From positions 1-64,000 of the forward strand of contig NZ_JODL01000029.1 in NCBI RefSeq assembly GCF_000718985.1: a DNA stretch of 64,000 bases. Reading direction: 5' to 3'. The DNA comes from Streptomyces megasporus (GTDB taxonomy: Bacteria; Actinomycetota; Actinomycetes; Streptomycetales; Streptomycetaceae). Position numbers and translations under genes: made by a program. Shown here piece by piece: positions 47,329 through 56,479 of the stretch; the stretch's first letter is position 1, and each line of letters begins with the position of its first letter. The notes below the pieces were generated by a model. That model had not been told where the DNA came from, did not search any database, and saw only the letters and a list, made by a program, of their open reading frames with translations.

Positions 47329-47409
47329 AAACCAGGAAATCACTCGAACCGGATATTCCGCTTCAATTCGAACCTCTAAGGGGTCGTAAAAAACACCTGA
47401 TTCCTGGTT
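47329..47409. repeat. Imperfect inverted repeat in the 546-base gap before the 47715 gene
   Basis: AACCAGGAAATCA (47329-47341) and TGATTCCTGGTT (47398-47409) are inverted copies differing by one inserted base, about 55 bases apart, in a stretch with lower GC than its surroundings. The gap 47169-47714 separates two divergently transcribed genes. Besides this repeat I see no coding frame I trust. Confidence 0.5.
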
Positions 47410-47714
47410 CGAATGTTCCGGCTGGTACAGCGCGGTACACGACGGCGACGGCCCGCCCTTCTCCGCACTCCGACCGGCGTCAACCCGCCTTGGAAATCCC
47501 GACGCCGGAATCGGTAGGCCATTCCCTCCGGGTGGCCGATCGGTCACCGTCGGCCACAGCGGTCTCGGGATGCGGTCGGAGAGTGCCCGTGCCAGCATGG
47601 TGAACAGCGCTGCGACGGCATGCCCGGCAGTCACCTCGCGCATACACGCGTCTCCTCGGAATTCCAACCCTCCGGGAAGACAGCAGGAGTTCCCACACTG
47701 CAGGGGGTTCGGCA

Positions 47715-48347
47715 GTGAGTGTGACCACCCAGGAAAATCGGCTGCGGAACGGTGTTTCTCTCCAGTTGGACGCGCAACAGGCGTTCCAGCGCTGGCTGGA
47801 GGACATCGAGCACTTCGCCGCCCTCGACCCGAACATCGCCTGGACCAAGCAGATCCTGGAATCGCGCTTCCAGGACATCTCCGAGGACGACACCATTCGC
47901 CTGGCGGCTTCGATGTGGCCGCAGTTCAAGGCGATGCTGATGCCGGACCTGTGCCCGCCCTGGTGGCCGGGACACCCCCACTACACCATTCAGGAACCTT
48001 CCTGGCAGATGGGGATCGGGGTTCCCATCGGAATGCCGGGGGAAGGCTCGGTGCCCCGCACCATCACCACGCTGCGCCACGGCCTGGTCGAAGGCGAGAT
48101 GCTGCGACGCCGCATCGAGCAGGACCTCAACGGCCCCCTCTCCCTGGAGACCCTGCAGAACACCGCGGAACGGATCCGACAGTGGGAACACTCCTCGGAC
48201 TCCACCCGCACCAAGGCCTACGACCAGGCCCGCGAAGAAGTGGAACGCATGACCACCGGCCCGGAACGGAAGGTCGTGGCGGCCTTCCTCGGTGGCATGG
48301 TTCTGGGCGGAGCGATCGGGTTGGGGCTCATCTACCTCCTGATGTGA
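47715..48347 (+). CDS. Tail-anchored protein of unknown function
   Basis: A 210-residue protein with a mostly helical soluble part (NGVSLQLDAQQAFQRWLEDI, TIRLAASMWPQFKAMLMPDL) and a single hydrophobic helix at ~190-209 (AAFLGGMVLGGAIGLGLIYL) at the extreme C terminus. It is therefore probably tail-anchored in the membrane and facing the cytoplasm. Start is GTG 47715, with GGGGG about 10 bases upstream. No family recognised. It is divergent from the Scr1/DUF397 pair. Confidence 0.65.
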   Translation: MSVTTQENRLRNGVSLQLDAQQAFQRWLEDIEHFAALDPNIAWTKQILESRFQDISEDDTIRLAASMWPQFKAMLMPDLCPPWWPGHPHYTIQEPSWQMGIGVPIGMPGEGSVPRTITTLRHGLVEGEMLRRRIEQDLNGPLSLETLQNTAERIRQWEHSSDSTRTKAYDQAREEVERMTTGPERKVVAAFLGGMVLGGAIGLGLIYLLM

Positions 48348-48531
48348 CGACCACCGCCACCGCGCGGCACCACCACGGGGCGAATCCCCTGGGGAGACCG
48401 CCCTCCACGTCCGCGCTTCCAGGCCCCCGGCGTCCTGGCTTCACCGCTTCCGGCGAAGCCGGGACGCGCCGTGTCTCGGCCTCGGGAGCGGGGCGGGCAA
48501 CTATCCGACCACGCTCGATCGTCCTCCGGGT

Positions 48532-50301
48532 ATGGCAACCCCGAGCCCCGAACCGCCCCCGGACCCGCCGAACTGGCCGCACTGCGGCCACGGTGCCACC
48601 GCAGAGGACCCGGTCGGCTGCCGTGGTATCCACGTCCCCGGCCACACCGCCTGCCTGGCCCACCTGAACGAGACCGACCTCGCCGCCTACCTGGCCACCC
48701 TCTCCCCCGGCGACGACATCAACCACAGCGGCACCCACTTCACCGAAGATCTACTGGACCGGTTACTCGACGCCCTACGCGACCCCACCACCGGACACCC
48801 CCGCCTCGGCACCGCCCGGTTCAGCGTGGCAAAGTTCGATGGCAGCGTCGATTTCGACAAGGTGCAGATCAGTGGCGACGCCTGGTTTGTCGGAACGGAA
48901 ATCGGCGACGACGCCTGGTTCGGCAAAGCGAAGATCAGTGGCGACGCCTGGTTTGTCGAAGTGGAGATCGGTGGCGATGTCGGGTTCGATGGAGTAGAGA
49001 TCAACGGCAACGCCTGGTTCATCGAAGCACGGGTTGATGGCAATGCCGGGTTCGACAGAGCAAAGATCAACGGCAACATCGAGTTCAGCAAGGTGCGGGC
49101 TGGTAACGGCATCTGGTTCCGTGACGCGGAGATCGGTGGCGATGTCGGGTTCGATGGAGCAGAGGTCAACGGCGACGTCTTGTTCCACGGGGCGGTGCTC
49201 GAACACGCAGCCATGGTGGGACCGCTGGTGTGCACCGGGATGTTGGATCTGTCGGAGGCGGTGTTCGAGCGGGCCGTGACCATCGAGGCGGCAGCGGCGG
49301 CCGTGCGCTGCCGCCGGACACGATGGGCCTCCACCGCCGCGCTGCGGTTGAGGCATGCCGAGGTGGATCTCACAGACGCGGTCATGGAGTACCCGGTCAG
49401 CGTCTCCGCCCACGCCCGGCCTTTCATCGTGAACGGCGAGGAACTGGCCGAGTCCGGGCTGACCGGCCCTCGGGTGCGGGCGGTGTCGCTGCGAGGCGTG
49501 GATGCGGCCCACTTGGTGCTCACCGACATCGACCTCACCGGGTGTCGGTTCGCCGGGACCATCCACCTCGACCAACTGCGGCTGGAGGGGCACTGCCGTC
49601 TTGCCGCAGTCCCTGCCGGGCTGCGTCGGCGCGGTATATGGCCGGTGCGCTGGACCCCGCGCCAGACGCTGGCCGAAGAACACCACTGGCGCGCCGCCCG
49701 CGACATCGGAGCGGACGGCTGGACGCCCGCGCCGGAGGGGGAGGAGGTGCTGGAGCCGGTCGTGTTGGCCCCGGTGTACCGGGCGCTGCGCAAGGCGTTC
49801 GAGGACGGCAAGAACGAGCCGGGAGCGGCCGACTTCTACTACGGCGAGATGGAGATGCGCCGCCACGACCGCGCCGGCACCCCCCGCGCCGAACGCTTCC
49901 TGCTCACCGCGTACTGGGCGGTCTCCGGCTACGGGCTGCGGGCCTCCCGCGCGCTGGGCTGGCTGCTGGGCGCGATGGCCGTCACCGTCCTGGTGATGAT
50001 GTTGTGGGGGCTGCCGCAGGACGATCCGAAACCGGCCGGCACCGGCACCCTCACCGGCCACCGCATCACCCTCACCACCGACACCCCCGCCCCGGTCAAC
50101 CCCACCGGGCCCTGGCCCGAGCGCGTCACCACCGAGCGGTTCGAGAAGTCCCTGCGGGTGGTGATCAACTCGGTGGTGTTCCGCTCCTCCGGCCAGGAGT
50201 TGACCACCGCCGGCACCTACACCGAGATGGCCTCCCGTCTCGCCGAACCCGTCCTGCTCGGCCTCGCCGTCCTGGCCGTCCGCAGCCGCGTCAAACGCTG
50301 A
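48532..50301 (+). CDS. Pentapeptide-repeat-like membrane protein
   Basis: A 589-residue protein. Residues ~95-230 are ten-residue units (two pentapeptides) of the form [IV]-x-G-[DN]-x-x-F-x-x-x, with Phe or Trp-Phe at the turn, predicting a right-handed beta-helix; at DNA level one 31-base unit recurs exactly (48964 and 49129). Later residues (VRAVSLRGVDAAHLVLTDID, LTGCRFAGTI) continue a pentapeptide pattern. Two hydrophobic segments near 475-495 and 570-585 bracket a ~75-residue loop and resemble a small ion-channel-like module. Similar streptomycete proteins are labelled membrane-associated oxidoreductase without evidence. Confidence 0.7.
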   Translation: MATPSPEPPPDPPNWPHCGHGATAEDPVGCRGIHVPGHTACLAHLNETDLAAYLATLSPGDDINHSGTHFTEDLLDRLLDALRDPTTGHPRLGTARFSVAKFDGSVDFDKVQISGDAWFVGTEIGDDAWFGKAKISGDAWFVEVEIGGDVGFDGVEINGNAWFIEARVDGNAGFDRAKINGNIEFSKVRAGNGIWFRDAEIGGDVGFDGAEVNGDVLFHGAVLEHAAMVGPLVCTGMLDLSEAVFERAVTIEAAAAAVRCRRTRWASTAALRLRHAEVDLTDAVMEYPVSVSAHARPFIVNGEELAESGLTGPRVRAVSLRGVDAAHLVLTDIDLTGCRFAGTIHLDQLRLEGHCRLAAVPAGLRRRGIWPVRWTPRQTLAEEHHWRAARDIGADGWTPAPEGEEVLEPVVLAPVYRALRKAFEDGKNEPGAADFYYGEMEMRRHDRAGTPRAERFLLTAYWAVSGYGLRASRALGWLLGAMAVTVLVMMLWGLPQDDPKPAGTGTLTGHRITLTTDTPAPVNPTGPWPERVTTERFEKSLRVVINSVVFRSSGQELTTAGTYTEMASRLAEPVLLGLAVLAVRSRVKR

Positions 50302-50332
50302 CCGCCGGAACCGGCGCCCGGCCGGGGGCGGC

Positions 50333-50722
50333 TCAGGAGCCCTCCCGCCAGGTGAGGACGGCGGCGACGGCCAGCAGCGCGAGCGCCGCCACGTCGATCC
50401 GCGCCACGCGCATCGTCGCGCCGCCCAGACCCGGCGTGGAGTACGCGAACAGCAGGAACGACCCCATGCTGACCGCCCCGGCCGTGACGGCGACGGCACG
50501 CAGCGACGGGACGAACGCCGCGCAGAGCAGGGCGAGACCGACGAGCCCCAGCAGGACGGCCCGGTGGCGGAGGAGGACCGTCAGGTCGGCGGAGCCGGGT
50601 CCGTCGACCCGCACCCCGTACGCCGTCGCGATCCGGGACGGCGCGAACGCGACGAGGCCGGGGAGGAGGTTCACCGCCCCGACGAGGAGGAGCAGGGCGG
50701 TCGCGGCACGGTCGAGCCACAT
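50333..50722 (-). CDS. Four-helix membrane protein, unknown function
   Basis: A 129-residue hydrophobic protein with four helices (about 8-28, 56-72, 75-95, 108-124). The start ATG 50722 (MWLDRAATALLLLVGAVNLL) has GGAAGGA at 7 bases. It is convergent with the pentapeptide-repeat gene, 31 bases from it. No function assignable. Confidence 0.75.
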   Translation of the reverse strand: MWLDRAATALLLLVGAVNLLPGLVAFAPSRIATAYGVRVDGPGSADLTVLLRHRAVLLGLVGLALLCAAFVPSLRAVAVTAGAVSMGSFLLFAYSTPGLGGATMRVARIDVAALALLAVAAVLTWREGS

Positions 50723-50808
50723 GGAGATCCTTCCGGAGGGCCGAGGAGGGGCGGCCGGAGCACCGACCGGTGCGGTGACCGGGAAGGTCCACCGGCTTGT
50801 GTCGGGCG

Positions 50809-51642
50809 TCAGAGCGGGCGCTGGAGGAAGGCCATCAGAGCGGATGTGAGTTCGGCAGGTGCGTCCTCCTGGACGAGATGGCCCGCACCGGCAATCGGTT
50901 CGAATCGCGCGCCCGGGATGCGGGCGGCGAGTTCCCGTCCTTTCTCCGGGGGGAGCCAGGTGTCGTCCTGGCCCCAGCACACCAACGTCGGGAAGCCGAT
51001 CTCGCCGTACTTGTCCTGCACTTCGTCGGTGTGGAGCTGATCGGCCTGGGCGATCTGCCGGTAGAAGGCCGCTTGACCGAGGTCACCGAGCCAGGGCTGG
51101 ACGAGCCGGTCGAGGACGGCAGGTTGCAGGCCGGTACTGCTGGCCGAGCTTGTGTACTCGCGCACCAGAGCGTGGTGCAGCGCGGGCGGCAGTTGTTCGA
51201 AGACCTCGGAGTGCTCGCCGACGAGTCGGAAGAACGAGGTGCCCCACGGGGCCAACGCGACCGCGTCGACCAGCGCGAGTGCTCGGTAGCGAGCTCCGTG
51301 CAGCAGGTGCGCCCGCAAGGAGACGGCACCACCGAAGTCGTGGGCGACCACCAATGGTTCCTCAAGGCCCCAGTGCGCCAGCAACTCGGTGAAGACCCTG
51401 CCCTGGGCGGCCAGGGAGACATCCTGGCCGGCGAACTTCTCCGAGGCCCCGTAACCGGGCATGTCCCACACGAACACCTGGTGATGGCGGGCGAGCGCGC
51501 GTGCGACGGCACGCCAGACATAGGAGGAGAAGGGCGTGCCGTGCAGGAGCACGACCGGATCCTGGCCGGGGTGGCCGAGGCTGCCCCAGCGGACGTCGCC
51601 CGATGTGCTGCGGAACGTCTCGGACAGTTGCCATGTACTCAC
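50809..51642 (-). CDS. Haloalkane dehalogenase/epoxide hydrolase-like alpha/beta hydrolase
   Basis: A 277-residue alpha/beta hydrolase. The nucleophile elbow reads VVAHDFGGAV, with aspartate where esterases have serine; this is the dehalogenase and epoxide-hydrolase type. Oxyanion segment HGTPFSSYVW; late aspartate in WGQDDTWLP; histidine in GAGHLVQED. GTG 51642 is preceded by GAGAGGAA. Divergent from an AraC-type regulator that might control it, with an IS630 remnant in between. Confidence 0.85.
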   Translation of the reverse strand: MSTWQLSETFRSTSGDVRWGSLGHPGQDPVVLLHGTPFSSYVWRAVARALARHHQVFVWDMPGYGASEKFAGQDVSLAAQGRVFTELLAHWGLEEPLVVAHDFGGAVSLRAHLLHGARYRALALVDAVALAPWGTSFFRLVGEHSEVFEQLPPALHHALVREYTSSASSTGLQPAVLDRLVQPWLGDLGQAAFYRQIAQADQLHTDEVQDKYGEIGFPTLVCWGQDDTWLPPEKGRELAARIPGARFEPIAGAGHLVQEDAPAELTSALMAFLQRPL

Positions 51643-51744
51643 GGGGGGCTGTTCCTCTCGGTTGCGTCCGTGGGGGATGAGGCACGGTTCGGCCTTGTTC
51701 TTTCCGCGTCCGGTGGAAGCGGGCGGCACCGTGGATGCGGCAGT

Positions 51745-51957
51745 GGGGCGTCGGCAGCGTCATCGCCCGCCGGCGGCGCACGAGTTGGTACTTCCCCGGC
51801 GCACGATCCGCTGAAGCTCGCGCCCTTCCTGATCGGTCGGTTTGCCCACCCGCACAGGCTCGGCCACCACGCCTCCGGCAGACGGAACGGACGTCACCAC
51901 CCACCCAACCGCTCCGACCACCACCCCGGCGGACCTGTACGGTCGCAGCACTAGCAT
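51745..51957 (-). pseudogene. IS630-family transposase fragment (N-terminal, frameshifted)
   Basis: The minus strand reads AEPVRVGKPTDQEGRELQRI and VRRGSTNS, then continues after a one-base frame slip as VRRRRAMTLP. This is the N-terminal helix-turn-helix region of streptomycete IS630 transposases (typically LTDQEG...LQQIVRRGSxSSVRYRRAM). The catalytic DDE part is missing. It fills most of the 321-base gap between the hydrolase and the AraC-type gene; I see nothing else there. Confidence 0.65.
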
Positions 51958-51963
51958 GCCCGC

Positions 51964-52743
51964 ATGTCATCGGCGCCGCTTTCGAAAACGTGCCGCGACC
52001 GGCCCGCGCTGTGGTTATGGCCCGGCCAGGCGCTGTACGTCGGCCCGTCCCTGGAGCTGGACGTCCACGCGGGGACGGTGAGCTGCCTGGCGGTGGGCGT
52101 CGACGCGGAGTTCACCGTCCACCTGGAGGACGGCACCCGTCACACCGCCCGCACCGCACTGGTCGCGGCCCGGGTACGGCACCGCATCACCACCCACGGT
52201 GAACGGATGGCGTTCTGCTACCTGGACCCCGCCTCGGCTCGGGAGCGGGCCTGCCGCCTGATGACGGCGGGCGGAAGCCCCGAACTCGCCCTGGCACACA
52301 GGCACGGACACCGGCTCGCGCGGCTGGCCGCCACCATGGACGGCGGCACCCCGGCCGCGACCGCCCGGCGCTGGCTGGACCTCGCCGGCCCCGACGACCG
52401 CGCCCACGCCCCGGACCCCCGCATCCGGAAGGTCACCCGCCGGATGACGGAGGACGCCGGGCAGCGGCTTCCGGCGGCGGAACTGGCCGCGGAGGCCGGG
52501 CTGTCGGTGTCGGCGTTCCTCCGGCTGTTCCGGGAGCAGACGGGGACGACGTTCCGCCGCTACCGGCTGTGGGCGCGGATGCTGCGGGTGGCCGCCCTGC
52601 TGGACACCCGGCCGGACCTGAGCACGGCGGCCGTGGAAGCGGGCTTCGCCGGCCCCTCCCACTTCAGCAGCTCCTTCCACGCCATGTTCGGCTTCCGGCC
52701 CAGCCGGCTGCTGTCCCAGGGCGTGACGATCACCGCCGCCTGA
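51964..52743 (+). CDS. AraC-family transcriptional regulator
   Basis: A 259-residue protein with an N-terminal cupin-like sensor half (PGQALYVGPSLELDVHAGTV) and a C-terminal double HTH: LPAAELAAEAGLSVSAFLRL, FREQTGTTFRRYRLWARMLR, and the second helix pair STAAVEAGFAGPSHFSSSFH followed by FGFRPS. The C-terminal domain is complete. Divergent from the dehalogenase-like gene. Confidence 0.88.
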   Translation: MSSAPLSKTCRDRPALWLWPGQALYVGPSLELDVHAGTVSCLAVGVDAEFTVHLEDGTRHTARTALVAARVRHRITTHGERMAFCYLDPASARERACRLMTAGGSPELALAHRHGHRLARLAATMDGGTPAATARRWLDLAGPDDRAHAPDPRIRKVTRRMTEDAGQRLPAAELAAEAGLSVSAFLRLFREQTGTTFRRYRLWARMLRVAALLDTRPDLSTAAVEAGFAGPSHFSSSFHAMFGFRPSRLLSQGVTITAA

Positions 52744-52887
52744 CGTCCCCGCGCCCCGGCGGTCGCCTCCGGCTCGTGGGCAGACCTGTTGTCACCGTGG
52801 CCGGGTCGGTGGGTGGTGCGGCCGGTCGAGCGCCGACACCGGTCGAGGCGGCAGGGGCTGTCGGTGGCCGGTGACAGGATCACCGGC

Positions 52888-53964
52888 ATGGTCTTCGTAC
52901 GCACCACTCCGCCGCGGCCTGTCGATGTGACCGCGGTCTTTCCCGAGCTGGCTCCGTTGGCGCGTCCCGCGATCCGGCTGCATCCCCGCCCGGGATCGCC
53001 TTCGGTCCGGGACAGCTCGGTCGGGGGGCCGTTGCTGTGGCCGGCCGAGGAACCGTGGCCGCACTGCGAGGACTCGCACCTGCACCGTGACAGTGGATTC
53101 CGCCGGTCGCCGGCGGAAGTGCGGCTCGACAGGCGCAGGCGGGCCCGGCTGCACCAGGACCCTCGTGGTCCCGAGTTCACGCCCGAGGAAGAAGCGCTCA
53201 GGGAACGGAACGCCGAAGCACGCGGGGAGCGACTCGACGCCGGCCCGCCGTGGCCCGCGGACCGCCCGGTCCCCTTGTTGCCCGTGGCCCAGTTGTATCT
53301 GCGTGACGTGCCCCTGTTGCGGCCACCCGGACAGGCCGATCTGCTCCAGGTCCTCTGGTGTCCCTACGACCACTATCCGCACTACAAGCCCGCGACCGCG
53401 CTGTTCTGGCGGTCCGCCGCCGAGGTCGTCGACATCCTCGCCACTCCGCCGGAACCGTTCGAGGCGGACTGGGAAGGCTATGTGCCGGAGCCGTGTCTAC
53501 TGGCACCGGAAACCGTCACCGAGTACCCCCGCAGTCTCGATCTGAGCCCGGAGATGCGGCAGGCGGTGAACGACTGGAGTCGCTGGCAGGCGGCCGACGT
53601 GGGCGTGGACAGCGCGTATGCGGAATATCCGGAGGAGTTCTACGACGGCAACCTGGCCGACGCTCCCGGCTGGAAGGTCGGCGGTTGGCCGCCCTGGGAC
53701 CGCACCGACCCCTCCCCGCGGTACTGCGGTGTGTGCGAGGCGCTGATGGTCCCGCTGCTGACCATCGCCTCCTTCGAATGGGACGGTGGCGAGCGACGCG
53801 GTTGGGCGCCGTACGAAGACCAAGCCGCCGCCTACGCCGCCGGCCATCGCGCCGGCCAGTCCCCCGCGCAGCCGACGAAGGTGGAAGTGGGCAGCACCGA
53901 CAACATGCAGCTCTACGTCTGCCCGACCTCCCCCGAGCACCCGCACACCGATCTGATCCAGTGA
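52888..53964 (+). CDS. YwqG/DUF1963-like protein, second copy
   Basis: A 358-residue protein sharing block after block with the 282-residue gene at 42548 (PVDVTAVFPEL, SSVGGPLLWPAEEPWPHC, LLPVAQLYLRDVPL, LLQVLWCPYDH, PGWKVGGWPPW, then a C-G-V-C pair and FEWDGGE). It is longer by an Arg/Glu-rich insert near residues 65-120. The ATG at 52888 is chosen because the conserved blocks begin soon after it. Function unknown. Confidence 0.65.
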   Translation: MVFVRTTPPRPVDVTAVFPELAPLARPAIRLHPRPGSPSVRDSSVGGPLLWPAEEPWPHCEDSHLHRDSGFRRSPAEVRLDRRRRARLHQDPRGPEFTPEEEALRERNAEARGERLDAGPPWPADRPVPLLPVAQLYLRDVPLLRPPGQADLLQVLWCPYDHYPHYKPATALFWRSAAEVVDILATPPEPFEADWEGYVPEPCLLAPETVTEYPRSLDLSPEMRQAVNDWSRWQAADVGVDSAYAEYPEEFYDGNLADAPGWKVGGWPPWDRTDPSPRYCGVCEALMVPLLTIASFEWDGGERRGWAPYEDQAAAYAAGHRAGQSPAQPTKVEVGSTDNMQLYVCPTSPEHPHTDLIQ

Positions 53965-54290
53965 GCTTCCGGGGCTTGCCACACACCCTCCCGTGGCCGG
54001 TGACGGAGGTTTCGGGCAGCGGCGCCTGTCCGCTGTGTCCGCCGTGTCCGGGCAGCGGTCGCCGACCTTGAGAACCGTGGACGCTTGGGCGCTCACGGGA
54101 AACGGTGTCGGTTCCCGATCACGGTGGCGAACCGGCGGCGATCTCCGAGCGAGGCGTTCCGGGCCCTGGACCGGGCCATGGGTGGGCAGCGGCGACCGAC
54201 TCGAATCCGGAAGCGGGCGGCCCGACATCCGATCGGTGCCGGTCTCCGCGTGGCCGTCCCCAGCACGCTCTTCTTCCTGCGGACGGATGT

Positions 54291-54332
54291 GGCTGTGAGG
54301 GTCCTGCCGGCACGGGCAGGACCCTCACAGCC
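54291..54332 (-). terminator. Long perfect hairpin, terminator of the helicase block
   Basis: Eighteen-pair perfect stem (arms 54291-54308 and 54315-54332, loop GGCACG), 27 bases beyond the stop of the SCO5918-type gene. It may serve both strands, since the plus-strand YwqG-like gene ends at 53964. The rest of the 394-base gap (53965-54358) shows nothing I can name. Confidence 0.75.
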
Positions 54333-54358
54333 GTCCTGTTGGCGGTCTCCGCCTGGCC

Positions 54359-54673
54359 TCAGCCCTCCACGGAGCCGGTGCCGCCGAGCAGTGCCGACGC
54401 GGTCTGGAGCGCGGTGGGGGCGCTCGGGGGCGCGGCCTCGGGGGCGGCGTGGCAGGTGAAGCCGAGACGGGTCATGGCCCGGGTGACCTCGGCGCCGGTG
54501 AAGTCACGGCGGTCCTGTCCGGTGATGACGTGGCCCACTTGTTTGACGGGGTAGCGGCGGCGGCCGATGGTGACGGACTCACCCGTGATGAGCTCGGGTT
54601 TGACGCCCTTCATCGAGGCCAACACCCCGCTCTTGCTCAGGTCGAACGGGTACCGGGCGATGACGCAGCGCAT
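54359..54673 (-). CDS. SCO5918-family protein
   Basis: A 104-residue protein: MRCVIARYPFDLSKSGVLAS, KPELITGESVTIGRRRYPVK, QVGHVITGQDRRDFTGAEVT, MTRLGFTC, then an Ala/Pro tail. The arrangement with a DEAD-box helicase immediately upstream is the one I know for S. coelicolor SCO5918-SCO5920. It may bind RNA or act with the helicase, but no function is established to my knowledge. Confidence 0.8.
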   Translation of the reverse strand: MRCVIARYPFDLSKSGVLASMKGVKPELITGESVTIGRRRYPVKQVGHVITGQDRRDFTGAEVTRAMTRLGFTCHAAPEAAPPSAPTALQTASALLGGTGSVEG

Positions 54674-54740
54674 GATGCCTCACAGGGGGAAGGAGAGCGG
54701 GCTGACGGGGGCGAGGCGAGTCGGGTGTTTCACGGTGGTT

Positions 54741-56261
54741 CTAGGCGGCCGAGTCGAAGGCGCGCCGCCGCTGCGCCGTGCGGCGCGACGCTTCGCCGGC
54801 GGGACGGCCCTGGCCCGCGCGGCCCCGGCGGCCCCGGGGTGAGGAGGACCCGCGGCGGGGACGGTCCGCGGCCGGCGCGGCGATGACCACCGGAACGCCG
54901 GAAGGGGCCTGGGCGCCGGTGATGCGGCTCAGTTCCGCCTCGCCCGGGCTCACCTGGGTGGTCCGCGGGGTGATTCCGGCCGAAGCCATCAGTCGGCGCA
55001 TGCCGCGGCGCTGGTCTGGGGTGACCAGGGTGACGACGCTGCCGGACTCGCCGGCGCGGGCGGTACGGCCGCCGCGGTGGAGGTAGTCCTTGTGGTCGGC
55101 GGGCGGGTCGACGTTGACGACCAGGTCGAGGCCGGTGACGTGGATGCCCCGGGCGGCGACGTTGGTGGCCACCAGGACCGTCACGTGCCCGCTCTTGAAC
55201 TGGGTCAGGGTCCGGGTCCGCTGCGGCTGGGACTTGCCGCCGTGCAGGGCCGCGGCACGGACACCGCTGTTCAACAGGTGCCGGGTGAGCCGGTCCACCG
55301 CGTGCTTGGTGTCCAGGAACATGATCACCCGGCCGTCTCGCGCGGCGATCTCGGTGGTCGTCCGGTGCTTGTCCGCCTCGTGGACGTGGAGCAGGTGGTG
55401 CTCCATCGTGGTGACCGCACCGGCCGACGGGTCGACGGAGTGGACCACCGGGTCGCTCAGGTAGCGGCGGACCAGCCGGTCGACGTTGCGGTCCAGGGTG
55501 GCCGAGAAGAGCATCCGCTGCCCGTCGGGGCGCACCTGGTCGAGCAGGGCGGTCACCTGGGGCATGAAGCCCATGTCGGTCATCTGGTCGGCCTCGTCCA
55601 GCACGGTGGCGGTGACCTGGTCCAGTCGGCAGTCGCCCCGGTCGATGAGGTCCTTGAGCCGTCCCGGGGTCGCGACGACCACCTCCGCCCCGGCGCGCAG
55701 CGCACCGGCCTGCCGGCCGATGGACATCCCGCCGACGACGGTGGCCAGCCGCAGGCTCACCGAGCGGGCGTACGGCGTGAGCGCGTCGGTGACCTGCTGG
55801 GCGAGCTCACGAGTGGGGACGAGGACGAGGGCGAGGGGCCGGCGTGGCTCGGCGCGCCGCCCCGCGGTACGGGCCAGAACGGCGAGGCCGAAGGCGAGGG
55901 TCTTGCCCGACCCGGTGCGGCCCCGGCCGAGCACGTCCCGGCCGGCCAGGGAGTTCGGCAGGGTCGCCGCCTGGATGGGGAACGGCTCGTTCATGCCCAG
56001 GCCGGTGAGCGTCCTCAGCAGCGCGGCGGGCATGTCCAGTTCGGCGAACGACGCGACCGCCGGCAGGGCGGGCGTGATCGTCTTCGGCGGCGCGAACTCG
56101 CCTTGGGGTGCGGCGGGCCGACGTCCGTGACCGTTCGAACGGTCGGCGACGTTCGAGCGGCCGGGAGTCCGTGAGCGGGAGCCTCCGCCCCTGCCCGAGC
56201 CGGCGGAGGCGTTTTTGCCGGTGAAGGAGCGGCGGTCGTTCGTGCGGGTGACGCGGTTCAT
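54741..56261 (-). CDS. DEAD-box RNA helicase
   Basis: A 506-residue helicase. The first ~60 residues are Arg/Gly/Ser-rich. Core motifs in order: Q-motif region PFPIQAATLPNSLAGRDVLG, motif I GRTGSGKT, Ia PTRELAQQ, GG, TPGR, II DEAD, III SAT, IV IMFLDTK, V ARGIHV, VI HRGGRTARAG. The C-terminal ~70 residues are again Arg/Gly/Ala-rich. Such helicases unwind cold-stabilised RNA structure; proximity to a cold-shock gene fits that role. It is 67 bases upstream of the SCO5918-type gene, probably one operon. Confidence 0.93.
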   Translation of the reverse strand: MNRVTRTNDRRSFTGKNASAGSGRGGGSRSRTPGRSNVADRSNGHGRRPAAPQGEFAPPKTITPALPAVASFAELDMPAALLRTLTGLGMNEPFPIQAATLPNSLAGRDVLGRGRTGSGKTLAFGLAVLARTAGRRAEPRRPLALVLVPTRELAQQVTDALTPYARSVSLRLATVVGGMSIGRQAGALRAGAEVVVATPGRLKDLIDRGDCRLDQVTATVLDEADQMTDMGFMPQVTALLDQVRPDGQRMLFSATLDRNVDRLVRRYLSDPVVHSVDPSAGAVTTMEHHLLHVHEADKHRTTTEIAARDGRVIMFLDTKHAVDRLTRHLLNSGVRAAALHGGKSQPQRTRTLTQFKSGHVTVLVATNVAARGIHVTGLDLVVNVDPPADHKDYLHRGGRTARAGESGSVVTLVTPDQRRGMRRLMASAGITPRTTQVSPGEAELSRITGAQAPSGVPVVIAAPAADRPRRGSSSPRGRRGRAGQGRPAGEASRRTAQRRRAFDSAA

Positions 56262-56479
56262 ACAGAACCTCCTCGAAACGGCGCGTGTCGAGGATTCCCC
56301 TGGCTGAAGCGAGCGGCGGGAAAACGCAGGAACGTGCCGACGGAAAAACGGAATGGAGAAGAGACCCGGACGGTCGGGGAAGGACCCCCGTCCGCCACGG
56401 GCTCCGGTGGCGGTCTACCGCGCGGCTCCGTGCCCCGGAAAAGGGCGCGGGGCCGACGGACCGCGCAGGGAAAGGCGAA

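Noticed and set aside
47293-47667. A 124-codon minus-strand frame in the gap before the 47715 gene
   Set aside because: No family resemblance, no good ribosome site, and it crosses the lower-GC pocket with the inverted repeat.
54741-56261. The DEAD-box helicase as part of a defence system
   Set aside because: Its motifs and neighbours (SCO5918-type gene, cold-shock remnant) fit an RNA-metabolism role; nothing links it to the NLR module beyond proximity.
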